A stretch of DNA of 64,000 nucleotides from Luteimicrobium subarcticum (lineage in GTDB: Bacteria; Actinomycetota; Actinomycetes; Actinomycetales; Cellulomonadaceae). The notes below the pieces were generated by a model. That model did no database searches and was not told the DNA's origin. It saw only the letters and a list, made by a program, of their open reading frames with translations. The position numbers and the translations under genes were made by a program. Positions 17,169-25,060 of this stretch are shown piece after piece; within the stretch, counting starts at the first letter, position 1; every line of letters starts with the position of its first letter. Where the stretch lies: positions 310,001 to 374,000 of the forward strand of contig NZ_PGTZ01000007.1 of NCBI RefSeq assembly GCF_002798015.1. Direction: 5' to 3'.

Positions 17169-18113
17169 GTGGGTCACGCGCACGGGCCGGGTCACGGCCA
17201 CGCGCACGGCCCGGGGGCGGGGACGGCGACCGGACGCCACCGTCGGAGGCTCGTCGTCGTCCTGTGCGTGACGCTCGCGGTCATGGTGCTCGAGCTGGTC
17301 GGCGCCCTGCTCGCCGGGTCGGTGGCGCTGCTCGCGGACGCCGGGCACATGCTCACCGACGCGTCCGGGGTGGCCGTGGCGCTGTGGGCGTCGTGGCTCG
17401 CGACGCGGCCGACGACGGCGGTGCGCACCTTCGGCTGGCAGCGGGCCGAGATCCTCGCGGCGCTCGCCAACGGGCTCGTGCTGGGCGTGGTGGCCGTCGT
17501 GGTGCTCGTCGAGGGCGTGCGCCGGACGCTCGACCCCACGGGCGAGGTGCGTCCGGGCCTGATGATCGCGGTCGCGCTCGTCGGGCTGCTCGCGAACGGC
17601 GTCAACCTGCGGCTCCTGCACGCCGGGCAGGCGGAGAGCCTCAACGTCCGCGGCGCCTATCTCGAGGTGCTGGGCGACCTGCTGGGGTCGGCCGCGGTGG
17701 TCGTGGCGGGCGTGGTGATCGCGACGACCGGCTTCGAGCGCGCCGACGGCATCGCCTCGGTCCTCATCGGGGTGATGATCGCGCCGCGCGCGTGGTCGCT
17801 GCTGCGCGACGTCGTCGCGGTGCTGCTCGAGCAGACGCCGCCCGGGGTCGACCTCGACGAGGTGCGCCGGCACATGACCGGCGTCCCCGGCGTCGTCGGG
17901 GTGCACGACCTGCACGCGTGGACGATCACGTCGGGCGTGCCCGTGCTGTCCGCGCACGTCGAGGTGGAGCCGGAGCGGCTGGCCCGCGGTGAGGGCACCG
18001 AGGTGCTGCGCGCGCTGCGGACGTGCCTGGCCGGGCACTTCGACGTCGAGCACTCGACGTTCCAGGTCGAGCCGCCCGACATGCGCGGCGACGAGCCCGC
18101 CGCGCACGCCTGA
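17169..18113 (+). CDS. Cation diffusion facilitator (CDF) metal efflux transporter
   Basis: 314-aa CzcD/ZnT-type exporter. The His-rich N-terminus (GHAHGPGHGHAHG) is a likely metal-binding tail; six membrane segments follow, then a cytoplasmic domain with HDLHAW and SAHVEV motifs as in ZT_dimer. TM2 carries the expected HxxxD (GHMLTD). In TM5, however, the motif reads EVLGD, with Glu where Zn-transporting CDFs have His. Start GTG 17169, one base after the metallopeptidase. The metal is probably zinc or a related divalent ion, but the altered site leaves this open. Confidence 0.9.
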   Translation: MGHAHGPGHGHAHGPGAGTATGRHRRRLVVVLCVTLAVMVLELVGALLAGSVALLADAGHMLTDASGVAVALWASWLATRPTTAVRTFGWQRAEILAALANGLVLGVVAVVVLVEGVRRTLDPTGEVRPGLMIAVALVGLLANGVNLRLLHAGQAESLNVRGAYLEVLGDLLGSAAVVVAGVVIATTGFERADGIASVLIGVMIAPRAWSLLRDVVAVLLEQTPPGVDLDEVRRHMTGVPGVVGVHDLHAWTITSGVPVLSAHVEVEPERLARGEGTEVLRALRTCLAGHFDVEHSTFQVEPPDMRGDEPAAHA

Positions 18114-18144
18114 GCCATGCCCACCTGAGGCGCAGCCCGCCTGC

Positions 18145-19152
18145 TCAGGACGGGTGAGCCTGCCGGGCCTCCCACGCGGACGCCACCATGTCGTCGAGCG
18201 AGTGCCGCATGACCCAGTCCAGGTCGCGGGCCGCGGCCTCGCCCGTCGCGACGATCCGGGCGGGGTCACCGGGCCGTCGCGGCGCGATCTCGGGCGTGAA
18301 GTCGATCCCGGTGACGCGCGCCATGGCGTCCATGATCTGGCGGACGGACACGCCGTCGCCCGAGCCGAGGTTGTACACGGGCTGCAGGGGGGTGCCGGCC
18401 TCGAGGGCACGGGCCGCGGCGACGTGCGACACCGCGAGGTCGGCGACGTGCACGTAGTCGCGCACGCACGTGCCGTCGGGGGTCGCGTAGTCCGTGCCGT
18501 TGATGCGGGGCGTGCGACCGGCGCGCAGGGCGTCGATCACCAGCGGGAACAGGTTGTGCGGCGACGTGTCGTACAGGTCGGGGGAGCCCGAGCCGACGAC
18601 GTTGAAGTACCGCAGCGAGGTGTGCCGCAGCACGGGGACGGGGGCGCCGGCCTCGTCGACGTTGCCGGCGACGGCACCTGCGGTCGCGACGTCCGCGAGC
18701 AGCCGCTCGCCGATCAGCTTCGACTCGCCGTAGGGCGACTCGGGGGCCGTGGGGGTGTCCTCGGTGACGAGGTCGACGTCCGGCGTGCCGAACGTGGCCG
18801 CGGACGACGAGAAGACGATCTTGTCGACACCGGTCGCCGCCATCGCCTCGAGCAGGTGGACCATCGCCGTGACGTTCTGCGTGTACGTGTGCAGGGGGCG
18901 CTTCACGGACTCGCCCGCGTACTTGTACCCGGCGAGGTGGATGACGCCCGTGACGTCGTGCTCCTTCAGGGTCGCGGTGACCGTGTCGGTGTCGAGCAGG
19001 TTCGTCTCGACGAACGGGACGCCGTCGGGCACGAACTCGCGGTGCCCGGACGACAGGTCGTCCACCACCACGGGGTCCGTGCCTGCGTCGAGCAGCGCCT
19101 TCACCACGTGCGAACCGATGTACCCGGCACCGCCGGTCACGAGCCATGACAT
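18145..19152 (-). CDS. galE: UDP-glucose 4-epimerase
   Basis: 335-aa extended short-chain dehydrogenase that interconverts UDP-glucose and UDP-galactose (or the N-acetyl forms) with bound NAD. The Rossmann motif is GGAGYIGS, the catalytic Ser and Tyr/Lys appear as FSSSAATFG and PYGESK, and LRYFNVVGS and the C-terminal GDGVSVRQI and RRPGDPARI blocks are typical of GalE. Start ATG 19152 gives MSWLVTGGAG; GTG 19158 is possible. It follows two other minus-strand genes by 80 bp. The nearby WecB/GT2 pair on the other strand also uses UDP-sugars. Confidence 0.95.
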   Translation of the reverse strand: MSWLVTGGAGYIGSHVVKALLDAGTDPVVVDDLSSGHREFVPDGVPFVETNLLDTDTVTATLKEHDVTGVIHLAGYKYAGESVKRPLHTYTQNVTAMVHLLEAMAATGVDKIVFSSSAATFGTPDVDLVTEDTPTAPESPYGESKLIGERLLADVATAGAVAGNVDEAGAPVPVLRHTSLRYFNVVGSGSPDLYDTSPHNLFPLVIDALRAGRTPRINGTDYATPDGTCVRDYVHVADLAVSHVAAARALEAGTPLQPVYNLGSGDGVSVRQIMDAMARVTGIDFTPEIAPRRPGDPARIVATGEAAARDLDWVMRHSLDDMVASAWEARQAHPS

Positions 19153-19232
19153 GGCCACACCCTACCCACACCGCACGGCCGGTGTGGTTCGGATCTGTGC
19201 GAAGTTGTGAAGTGTTGTGAGGCGTTTCCCGG

Positions 19233-19664
19233 CTACGCCGTCTCCACCGCGGACCGCACCAGCGCCAGGAGCGCCTCCGCGTACGCGTCCTCGCACACCG
19301 GCGCGTCGAACGCGCGCGCGTCGCCGCTGCCCGCCGGAGCCGACGTCGTCACCCGGAAGCCCTCCGCCGTGCGCTCCAGCGCCGCGAACGTCCCGCCCAG
19401 CAACGCTCGGAGCTGGTGCTCGGCAGGGAGCCACAACGCGTCCTCGAGCGCGACCGAGTCGAGCGCCCACTCCGTCGTCCCGTTGAAGCCCAGCACCGAG
19501 CCCGTCTCGTAGCGGTGCTCCTCGATCGTCATCTCCGACACCGTGAAGACGTTCGGCTCCGCGCCCTCGTCCAGCAGCGACTCGACGACGAACCGGTCGC
19601 CGTCCGCGGGCGTCCACCGCACCCCGGCATCACGGAGGGACAGGGCCAGCGCCACGGAGATCAC
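19233..19664 (-). CDS. Conserved actinobacterial protein of unknown function
   Basis: 143-aa acidic soluble protein. Recognisable conserved stretches are SLRDAGVRWTPADGDRFVV, VFTVSEMTIE and GFNGTTEWALDSV, followed by LPAEHQLRALLGGTF. Close relatives in other actinobacteria are sometimes labelled pilus assembly protein CpaE, but there is no P-loop here and I do not support that name. Start GTG 19664, 10 bp after the glycerophosphodiesterase stop, so the two are likely co-transcribed. Role unknown. Confidence 0.75.
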   Translation of the reverse strand: MISVALALSLRDAGVRWTPADGDRFVVESLLDEGAEPNVFTVSEMTIEEHRYETGSVLGFNGTTEWALDSVALEDALWLPAEHQLRALLGGTFAALERTAEGFRVTTSAPAGSGDARAFDAPVCEDAYAEALLALVRSAVETA

Positions 19665-19674
19665 CCGTCCAGTA

Positions 19675-20397
19675 TCACCGCGCCGACAGCCACGTGCGCA
19701 GCCGGCCCGGGTCGTTCGTGATGATCCCGTCCGCCCCGGCGTCCACCGCGAGCGTCCAGTCCGCCGGGTCGTCCAGCGTCCAGGGCGTCGCCGTGAACCC
19801 CGCCGCGTGCAGGTCGCCGGGCAGCCCCGGCCGGCGCTGGAGGATCCGCAGCGACGGGTTGCACGACGTGACTGCGAGGCGCTCGCACGCCCGCAGGACG
19901 CCGGGCGTCCACACCTCGACCAGCAGTCCGCGGGGGATCTCCGGCGCGGCCTCGCGCGCCGCGCGCACCGTCCGGCGACGGAACGACTGGAGCAGCGTCC
20001 GTCCGGCCATCCCGGCGCCGTCGAGCACCGCCACGACGTCCGCCACCTCGCGCGGCGACCAGCCGCCCTTGAGCTCGCACAGCAGCCCCACGTCGTGCGC
20101 GGCCAGGAGCGCCAGGACGTCCGCGAGGAACGGGACCCGCTCGCCCGCGAACGCGGGGGAGAACGACGCCCCGGCGTCGAGCGCACCGACCTGCGCGGCG
20201 CTCAGCGCCCGCACCCGCCCCGAGCCGTCCGTCGTCGCGTCGACCCGCGCGTCGTGCAGCACCACCAGGGCACCGTCGGCCGTCCGGCGGACGTCCAGCT
20301 CGACCGCGTCCGCGCCCGCGCGGCACGCCGCCCCGAACGCCGCGAGAGTGTTCTGCGGGGCGACCGCCGACGCGCCGCGATGGCCGATGACCTGCAC
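19675..20397 (-). CDS. Glycerophosphodiester phosphodiesterase
   Basis: 240-aa TIM-barrel GDPD-family enzyme that would hydrolyse glycerophosphodiesters to glycerol 3-phosphate and an alcohol. The N-terminal signature is IGHRGASAVAPQNTL (catalytic His-Arg), then ADAVELDVRRTADG and VLHDARVDATTDG supply the metal-binding Glu/Asp and second His; CELKGG and the C-terminal GADGIITNDPGRL complete the family pattern. No signal peptide, so cytoplasmic. Start GTG 20397 (MQVIGHRG). Divergent from wecB across 77 bp. Confidence 0.93.
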   Translation of the reverse strand: MQVIGHRGASAVAPQNTLAAFGAACRAGADAVELDVRRTADGALVVLHDARVDATTDGSGRVRALSAAQVGALDAGASFSPAFAGERVPFLADVLALLAAHDVGLLCELKGGWSPREVADVVAVLDGAGMAGRTLLQSFRRRTVRAAREAAPEIPRGLLVEVWTPGVLRACERLAVTSCNPSLRILQRRPGLPGDLHAAGFTATPWTLDDPADWTLAVDAGADGIITNDPGRLRTWLSAR

Positions 20398-20474
20398 GCG
20401 GACCAGTCTGCCCGCCCCACGGGCCGGGCGTGTCCCGAGGGGCGGACGGGCCCCGGTTCCGTCAGTCTGGAGGC

Positions 20475-21845
20475 ATGGACACACGTCATGGTGCGCTGCG
20501 CGTCTTCGGCGCTCCCGACGGCGTCGTGCCGGCGCTGGTCGTCATCGGCACACGCCCCGAGGCCATCAAGCTGCTGCCCCTCGTCCGGGCGATGACCGAC
20601 CACCCCCGGATCCAGCCGATCGTGGTCGCGACCGGGCAGCACGGCGACGTCGTCGAGGACGTGCTCGCCCTGGACGGGCTCTCCGTGCAGGCAAACCTCC
20701 GCGTGGGACGACAGGGGCTCACGCTCAACGCCCTGTTCGGCGCCGTGATGACCGGTCTCGAGGACCTGGTGGTCGACCGGTGGGGACCGCCCACCCAGAG
20801 CGTGACCGAGCGGCGCTACGACACCTACCCCGTGGCCTGCATCGTCCACGGCGACACGTCGAGCGCCGCGGCGGGGGCGCTCGCGGCCTTCCACCTGCGC
20901 ATCCCGGTCGTCCACGTCGAGGCCGGGCTGCGCACCCGCTCCACGCTGTCGCCCTTCCCCGAGGAGCTCAACCGGCAGCTCGTGGCACGCATCGCGACGT
21001 TCCACCTCGCGCCGACCGACGAGAACGAGCAGAACCTCGTGCGGGAGCGCGTCGACATCGACCGCGTGTTCGTCACGGGGAACACCGCGATCGACGCGCT
21101 GCGGTGGGCCGCCGAGCGGCACGAGCCGTACGGCGTGCCCGAGCTCGCCGACCTCGAGGACGACGAGACCACGCCCGTCGTCACCGTCACCGCGCACCGG
21201 CGCGAGAACTGGGGCGGCGGCCTCCGCCGCATCGCCGCCGCGGTGCACCGGCTCGCCGAGAGCTACCCCAAGGTGCGTTTCGTCCTGCCCGTGCACCCCA
21301 ACCCCGCCGTGGCGTCGGTCCTGCGCGAGTCGCTGGACCAGCTGCCGAACCTCACGCTCGTCCCGCCCATGGAGTACCTCGGGTTCGCCCGGCTGCTCGC
21401 ACGCTCGACGATCGTGCTCACCGACTCCGGCGGCGTCCAGGAGGAGGCGCCGGCGCTCGGCGTGCCCGTGCTCGTGCTGCGGGCGACCACCGAGCGCACC
21501 GAGGGCGTCGAGGCGGGCACGCTCGAGCTCGTCGGGACGGACCCTGACACCGTCGTCGAGGCGGCGTCCCGGCTGCTCGACCACCCCGAGCTCCGTGCCG
21601 AGATCTCGATGCGGCCCAACCCGTACGGCGACGGGCACGCCGTCGCGCGCATCATCGGCGCCTTCGAGAACCTGCTCTTCGACGGCCCGCGGCCCGAGCC
21701 GTTCGGCCCCGGCTACTCGCGCGCAGCCGTGCTGGACGCTGCCGGGTACGACCGCGTGGAGGAGGTCGTCGTGCCGCCCGAGGCGGGACGCGGCATCGCG
21801 CCCGCCCCGACCGAGCCCCTCATCGAGGATCTCGACGTCCGATGA
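20475..21845 (+). CDS. wecB: UDP-N-acetylglucosamine 2-epimerase (non-hydrolysing)
   Basis: Makes UDP-ManNAc from UDP-GlcNAc. At 456 aa it is longer than the usual 370-390: there is an extra loop near residues 85-110 (DRWGPPTQSVTERRYD) and a C-terminal extension of about 60 residues. Core motifs are intact: GTRPEAIKL, VHGDT, HVEAGLRT, FPEELNRQ, HRRENWG and TDSGGVQEE. ATG 20475 is used; GTG 20430 is possible and the GGAGG before the ATG is too close, so the mRNA may be leaderless. The stop overlaps the GT2 start by 4 bp, tying UDP-ManNAc supply to a polymer synthase. Confidence 0.93.
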   Translation: MDTRHGALRVFGAPDGVVPALVVIGTRPEAIKLLPLVRAMTDHPRIQPIVVATGQHGDVVEDVLALDGLSVQANLRVGRQGLTLNALFGAVMTGLEDLVVDRWGPPTQSVTERRYDTYPVACIVHGDTSSAAAGALAAFHLRIPVVHVEAGLRTRSTLSPFPEELNRQLVARIATFHLAPTDENEQNLVRERVDIDRVFVTGNTAIDALRWAAERHEPYGVPELADLEDDETTPVVTVTAHRRENWGGGLRRIAAAVHRLAESYPKVRFVLPVHPNPAVASVLRESLDQLPNLTLVPPMEYLGFARLLARSTIVLTDSGGVQEEAPALGVPVLVLRATTERTEGVEAGTLELVGTDPDTVVEAASRLLDHPELRAEISMRPNPYGDGHAVARIIGAFENLLFDGPRPEPFGPGYSRAAVLDAAGYDRVEEVVVPPEAGRGIAPAPTEPLIEDLDVR

Positions 21846-23290
21846 TCGCTGCCCAGGTACGCCCCGTCGACTGGTGGGACCCGTACCACTCGGTGCCGGC
21901 GTGGGCCGACGCCCTCATGTGGGTGCTGCTGGGTGCCACCGTGGTGTCCTACGTCGCGATCTTCGTGCTCATGCTGCACGCGGTCGGGGAACCTCGCCGG
22001 CAGCGCAGGGTGTTCGAGCGCGGCGACATGCCGGGCGAGGAGGAGTACCTCTGGGTGTTCCTGGTCCCCGCGCTCGACGAGGAGGTCACGATCGCCGACA
22101 GCGTGGGGCGCCTCGCCGGTGTCGAGGCGACGCACCGCGTCATCCTCGTCATCGACGACGGCTCCGAGGACCGCACCCCGGAGATCCTCGCGGGCCTCGA
22201 CGTGCCCGGGCTCACCGTGCTGCGCCGCGACCCCCCGAACGCCCGCAAGGGCAAGGCCGCGGGTCTCGATGCGGCGTGGGACCACCTGGAGCGGAACGTC
22301 CTGACCCTGCCCGAGCACGTCGGCCGGTCGCGCGACCACGTCATCGTGTGCGTCGTGGACGCCGACGGCCGGCTCAGCCCGGAGGCGCCGCACATCGTCG
22401 CGCCGTACTTCGGCGACCCGTGGACGGGCGGGGTGCAGGTGCTCGTGCGGATCTACAACCGGCGGCACTACCTCACGTGGAGCCAGGACCTCGAGTTCGG
22501 CGTCTTCGGGTACATCTACCAGCTCGGCCGGTCCCGCTGGGGGACCGCGAACATGGGCGGCAACGGTCAGTTCAACCGGCTCAGCGCCCTCGACGACGTC
22601 GTCGCCACCGAGGACCTGCCCGAGGGCGTCGAGCGCGGGCCGTGGCGCGACCGGCTCACCGAGGACCAGGACATCGGCGTGCGCCTGCTCCAGTACGGGT
22701 GGCACGGGCACCAGACCGTGCGGACCACCGTCGAGCAGCAGGGCGTGACGAACCTGCGGCGCCTCTACCGGCAACGGACGCGCTGGGCGCAGGGGGCGTG
22801 GCAGTCGATCGCCCTGCTCTGGCGCACCGGACGCATCTCCGCGTCCTGGCTCGCGCGGGCCGACGCGTTCGTCTACCTGATCATGCCGATCCTGCAGGTC
22901 GCCATGGGGCTGGGGCTCGTGCTCGCCGTCGTGTTCTGGGGGTTCTTCCACGTCGCGTTCTACAGCCTCTGGTGGCCCGTGCTGATCTTCGCGCTGGGGC
23001 TGTCGTTCTTCGCGGGGTTCGCGGGGCTGTTCGTGGGGATCCGGCGCGGGTGGCGCGGACTGCTGTTCGCCGTCGTCGGGATCGTGCCGTACATGTTCTA
23101 CACGTGGCTCATCTATCCGGCGCTGGTGCGCGCGCTGTTCCGCTGGGCGTTCGGGTCGGGGACGTGGGCGAAGACCGCGCGCGAGCCGATGGACGAGAAC
23201 CTGCCTGCCGTGAGCGAGGACGCCGAGGTGACGACAGAGGGGACGGAAGGGCCGAAAGGTAGCGCATCGAACCCGTCGTCGCCCGTGTGA
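21842..23290 (+). CDS. Membrane glycosyltransferase family 2, processive polysaccharide synthase-like
   Basis: 482 aa. One N-terminal membrane segment (about 24-44), a cytoplasmic GT-A domain, and three to four C-terminal segments (about 340-430). The catalytic pattern matches processive synthases of the cellulose/hyaluronan/poly-GlcNAc type: VIDDGSED, VVDADG (DxD), EDQDIG for the catalytic base, and QRTRWAQG, the QxxRW motif. GGNGQFNR lies at the acceptor site. Coupled by ATGA overlap to wecB, so the sugar is plausibly derived from UDP-ManNAc or UDP-GlcNAc. No exporter or deacetylase is adjacent; synthases of this kind can extrude their own product. Product unknown. Confidence 0.88.
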   Translation: MIAAQVRPVDWWDPYHSVPAWADALMWVLLGATVVSYVAIFVLMLHAVGEPRRQRRVFERGDMPGEEEYLWVFLVPALDEEVTIADSVGRLAGVEATHRVILVIDDGSEDRTPEILAGLDVPGLTVLRRDPPNARKGKAAGLDAAWDHLERNVLTLPEHVGRSRDHVIVCVVDADGRLSPEAPHIVAPYFGDPWTGGVQVLVRIYNRRHYLTWSQDLEFGVFGYIYQLGRSRWGTANMGGNGQFNRLSALDDVVATEDLPEGVERGPWRDRLTEDQDIGVRLLQYGWHGHQTVRTTVEQQGVTNLRRLYRQRTRWAQGAWQSIALLWRTGRISASWLARADAFVYLIMPILQVAMGLGLVLAVVFWGFFHVAFYSLWWPVLIFALGLSFFAGFAGLFVGIRRGWRGLLFAVVGIVPYMFYTWLIYPALVRALFRWAFGSGTWAKTAREPMDENLPAVSEDAEVTTEGTEGPKGSASNPSSPV

Positions 23291-23345
23291 CGGACGAGTC
23301 AGTGATATCCGGGACCCGGCGTACCGAACACCCCTCGGAACCATG

Positions 23346-23435
23346 TAAAGTAATCAATCGGCGGCGCGGTATCCCCCCTGCACCGCGCCGCCACCTACGT
23401 CGCGAAGCCCCCGGACTCCTGAGTCCGGGGGCTTC
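23346..23435 (+). ncRNA. Candidate small RNA unit: promoter, C6-loop hairpin, terminator
   Basis: TAAAGT at 23346-23351 fits an actinobacterial -10 and predicts a start near 23357. An 11-bp perfect hairpin follows at once (23360-23370 with 23382-23392) whose 11-nt loop contains CCCCCC, then a 14-bp hairpin (23404-23417 with 23422-23435) that looks like a terminator. The predicted RNA is about 80 nt with no reading frame. A C6 loop recalls the actinobacterial 6C RNA class, but only one of its two C-rich loops is seen. It may instead be a double terminator for the convergent genes. Confidence 0.4.
23404..23435. terminator. Strong hairpin between the GT2 gene and convergent tRNA-Lys
   Basis: Perfect 14-bp stem with a 4-nt loop. 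It can terminate rightward transcription from the GT2 gene or the candidate small RNA, and leftward transcription from tRNA-Lys. Confidence 0.7.
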
Positions 23436-23499
23436 GTCGTGCGCCGGGGCACGATGCGGGGTGAGCCGTCGAAGGGACGCGGAGTGCGGCGTCACAGGG

Positions 23500-23572
23500 T
23501 GGGCCCCCCGGGGTTCGAACCCGGAACCTACGGATTAAAAGTCCGCAGCTCTGCCAGTTGAGCTAGAGGCCC
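23500..23572 (-). tRNA. tRNA-Lys (TTT)
   Basis: 73 nt. Acceptor arms GGGCCTC/GGGGCCC with one T-G pair, anticodon stem GCGGA/TCCGT with loop CTTTTAA (anticodon TTT), and T loop TTCGAAC. CCA is not encoded. A single tRNA gene on the minus strand. Confidence 0.95.
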
Positions 23573-23768
23573 GCCGTACCGTGGCACGACGCGTCCACTC
23601 TAGGGTGTCGGCGGCGGAACATACGCAGGTGGGCGGCGGCTCGCACCTCGGGAGCATCTCGATCGGCGGAAGGGGCCAGGTCGGGGCTGTCGACTTGATC
23701 GACCCCCGGGGTCGTGTGGTCGGGTGGAAGACGTCCGGGAACACCCGACCTTCGAGAGGAGCACCACC

Positions 23769-24050
23769 ATGCTCACCCTGACCGAGAGTGCACGGACCGC
23801 AGTCGCCGACCTCGCCGAGCAGGCCGGCGTCGCCCCCGAGGGCGGCCTCCGCATCGCGGAGTCGCCCGCCACCGAGGGCAGCCTCGAGCTCACGCTCGTC
23901 GCGACCCCGCAGCCGGACGACCAGGTGGTCGACGACCAGGACGCGCACGTGTTCGTGGCCGCGACCACGGCGCCCGTGCTGACGAACCTGACGCTCGACA
24001 CCGACCCGGCGCAGCCGGGACCGGCGTTCGTGCTCGCGCCGCAGCGCTGA
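23769..24050 (+). CDS. HesB/IscA-like small protein lacking cysteines
   Basis: 93-aa protein with the beginning of an A-type Fe-S carrier fold (MLTLTESARTAVADLAEQAG, then GGLRIAESP and a DAHVFVA strand). True IscA/HesB proteins bind iron or Fe-S clusters through three cysteines; this one has no cysteine at all, so cluster binding by that site is impossible. Such cysteine-free members are widespread in actinobacteria, and their function is unknown. Start ATG 23769 follows GAGAGGAGCACCACC. A 17-bp hairpin follows the stop. Confidence 0.78.
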   Translation: MLTLTESARTAVADLAEQAGVAPEGGLRIAESPATEGSLELTLVATPQPDDQVVDDQDAHVFVAATTAPVLTNLTLDTDPAQPGPAFVLAPQR

Positions 24051-24082
24051 CTGCGCCGCTCGACGTCCCCCCGTCGAGCATC

Positions 24083-24128
24083 GAAGGCCCGGTGCCGGGC
24101 CCTGGTCGTGTCCCGGCACCGGGCCTTC
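24083..24128 (+). terminator. Terminator after the HesB-like gene
   Basis: Perfect 17-bp inverted repeat (24083-24099 with 24112-24128), 12-nt loop, 33 bp after the stop codon. Confidence 0.75.
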
Positions 24129-24160
24129 GTCATGCCCGGCACCTCCGCGCTCCGAATCCT

Positions 24161-24260
24161 CCGCCGAGCCGCACGTTGCGCACGCCACGCGGACGAGATG
24201 AGGGGCGAAACGTGCGCCTCGGCGGGGGCGTCAGGCGGGGAGAAGGTGCGCCTCGGCGGG
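24161..24260. repeat. REP-like intergenic repeats (inverted pair plus partial copy)
   Basis: The 17-mer AACGTGCGCCTCGGCGG occurs on the plus strand at 24209-24225 and, with one mismatch, on the minus strand at 24161-24177; its last 14 bases plus G recur at 24246-24260. The copies are noncoding, between the HesB-like terminator and the stop of the M50 gene. They could form a large hairpin acting as the M50 terminator or belong to a dispersed repeat family. Confidence 0.55.
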
Positions 24261-24265
24261 AGGGG

Positions 24266-25000
24266 TCAGCGGCGGAGCCAGCTCCCGCCGAGGACGAGGC
24301 AGCCGAGCGTCACGAGCCCGAACACGACGACCCAGAACAGCCCGGGCAGCCGGGTGAGGTGCGCGAGCAGGTCCGCGTCGGACGTCCGCGCCCGTCCGCG
24401 GCGGCGTTCCGCCTGGAGCTCGACGACAGGTCGGACCGCGCCCAGCAGCAAGAACCACGTCACGGTGTACGCGACCTCGACCTGCCACTGCACGTCGAGC
24501 CACCACGTCACGACGAACAGCAGCGCGCCCGTCACCACGACCGACAGGAGGCCGAACCAGTTGCGGATCTGCACGAGCAGCAGCACGAGCGCCACGAGCA
24601 GCAGCCACAGGACGCCGACGCCGTACCCACGGCTCGTGAGCCACGCGGCGCCCAGCCCGAGGACGCCCGGCCCGACGTACCCGGCGAACGCGGTCGCGAC
24701 CATGCCCGGCCCGCGGGCCTTGCCGCGCGAGACCGTGAGCCCCGACGTGTCGGAGTGCAGCCGGATGCCGGCGAGCGATCGTCCGCACAGCAGCGCGACG
24801 ACGCCGTGGGCGCCCTCGTGGGCGATGGTCACGACGTTCCGGGCGACCCGCCACACGGGCGTCACGACGACGACGGCGAGCGCGACCAGCGCCGTCACCA
24901 GCACGACGGCCGACGAGGGCGCGGGCGCGGCGGAGGTCGCGCGGTCCCAGACCTCTCCGAAGAAGTCACCGACGGTCGCGAGGACGGACGTGTCGCTCAT
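24266..25000 (-). CDS. M50 family metallopeptidase (M50B-like)
   Basis: 244-aa polytopic membrane protein with about six hydrophobic segments. The zinc motif is HEGAH (VTIAHEGAHGVVALL) near residue 60, in a membrane segment as in intramembrane site-2-type proteases; the later conserved block NWFGLLS (IRNWFGLLSVV) would supply the second part of the site, with Asn where classic members have an NPDG motif. Start ATG 25000 (MSDTSVL); ATG 25009 is in frame. Divergent from the MscS gene across 60 bp. Substrate unknown; PDZ domain absent. Confidence 0.82.
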   Translation of the reverse strand: MSDTSVLATVGDFFGEVWDRATSAAPAPSSAVVLVTALVALAVVVVTPVWRVARNVVTIAHEGAHGVVALLCGRSLAGIRLHSDTSGLTVSRGKARGPGMVATAFAGYVGPGVLGLGAAWLTSRGYGVGVLWLLLVALVLLLVQIRNWFGLLSVVVTGALLFVVTWWLDVQWQVEVAYTVTWFLLLGAVRPVVELQAERRRGRARTSDADLLAHLTRLPGLFWVVVFGLVTLGCLVLGGSWLRR

Positions 25001-25060
25001 GGCGCACATCGAACCATGCGTTCCTGCGCGTCCCCGGTCCGACGTTCCTACGCTGGGAGG

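Noticed and set aside
19233-19664. Pilus assembly protein CpaE label for the small minus-strand gene
   Set aside because: No P-loop or CpaE domain; far from the Tad locus at 41-46 kb.
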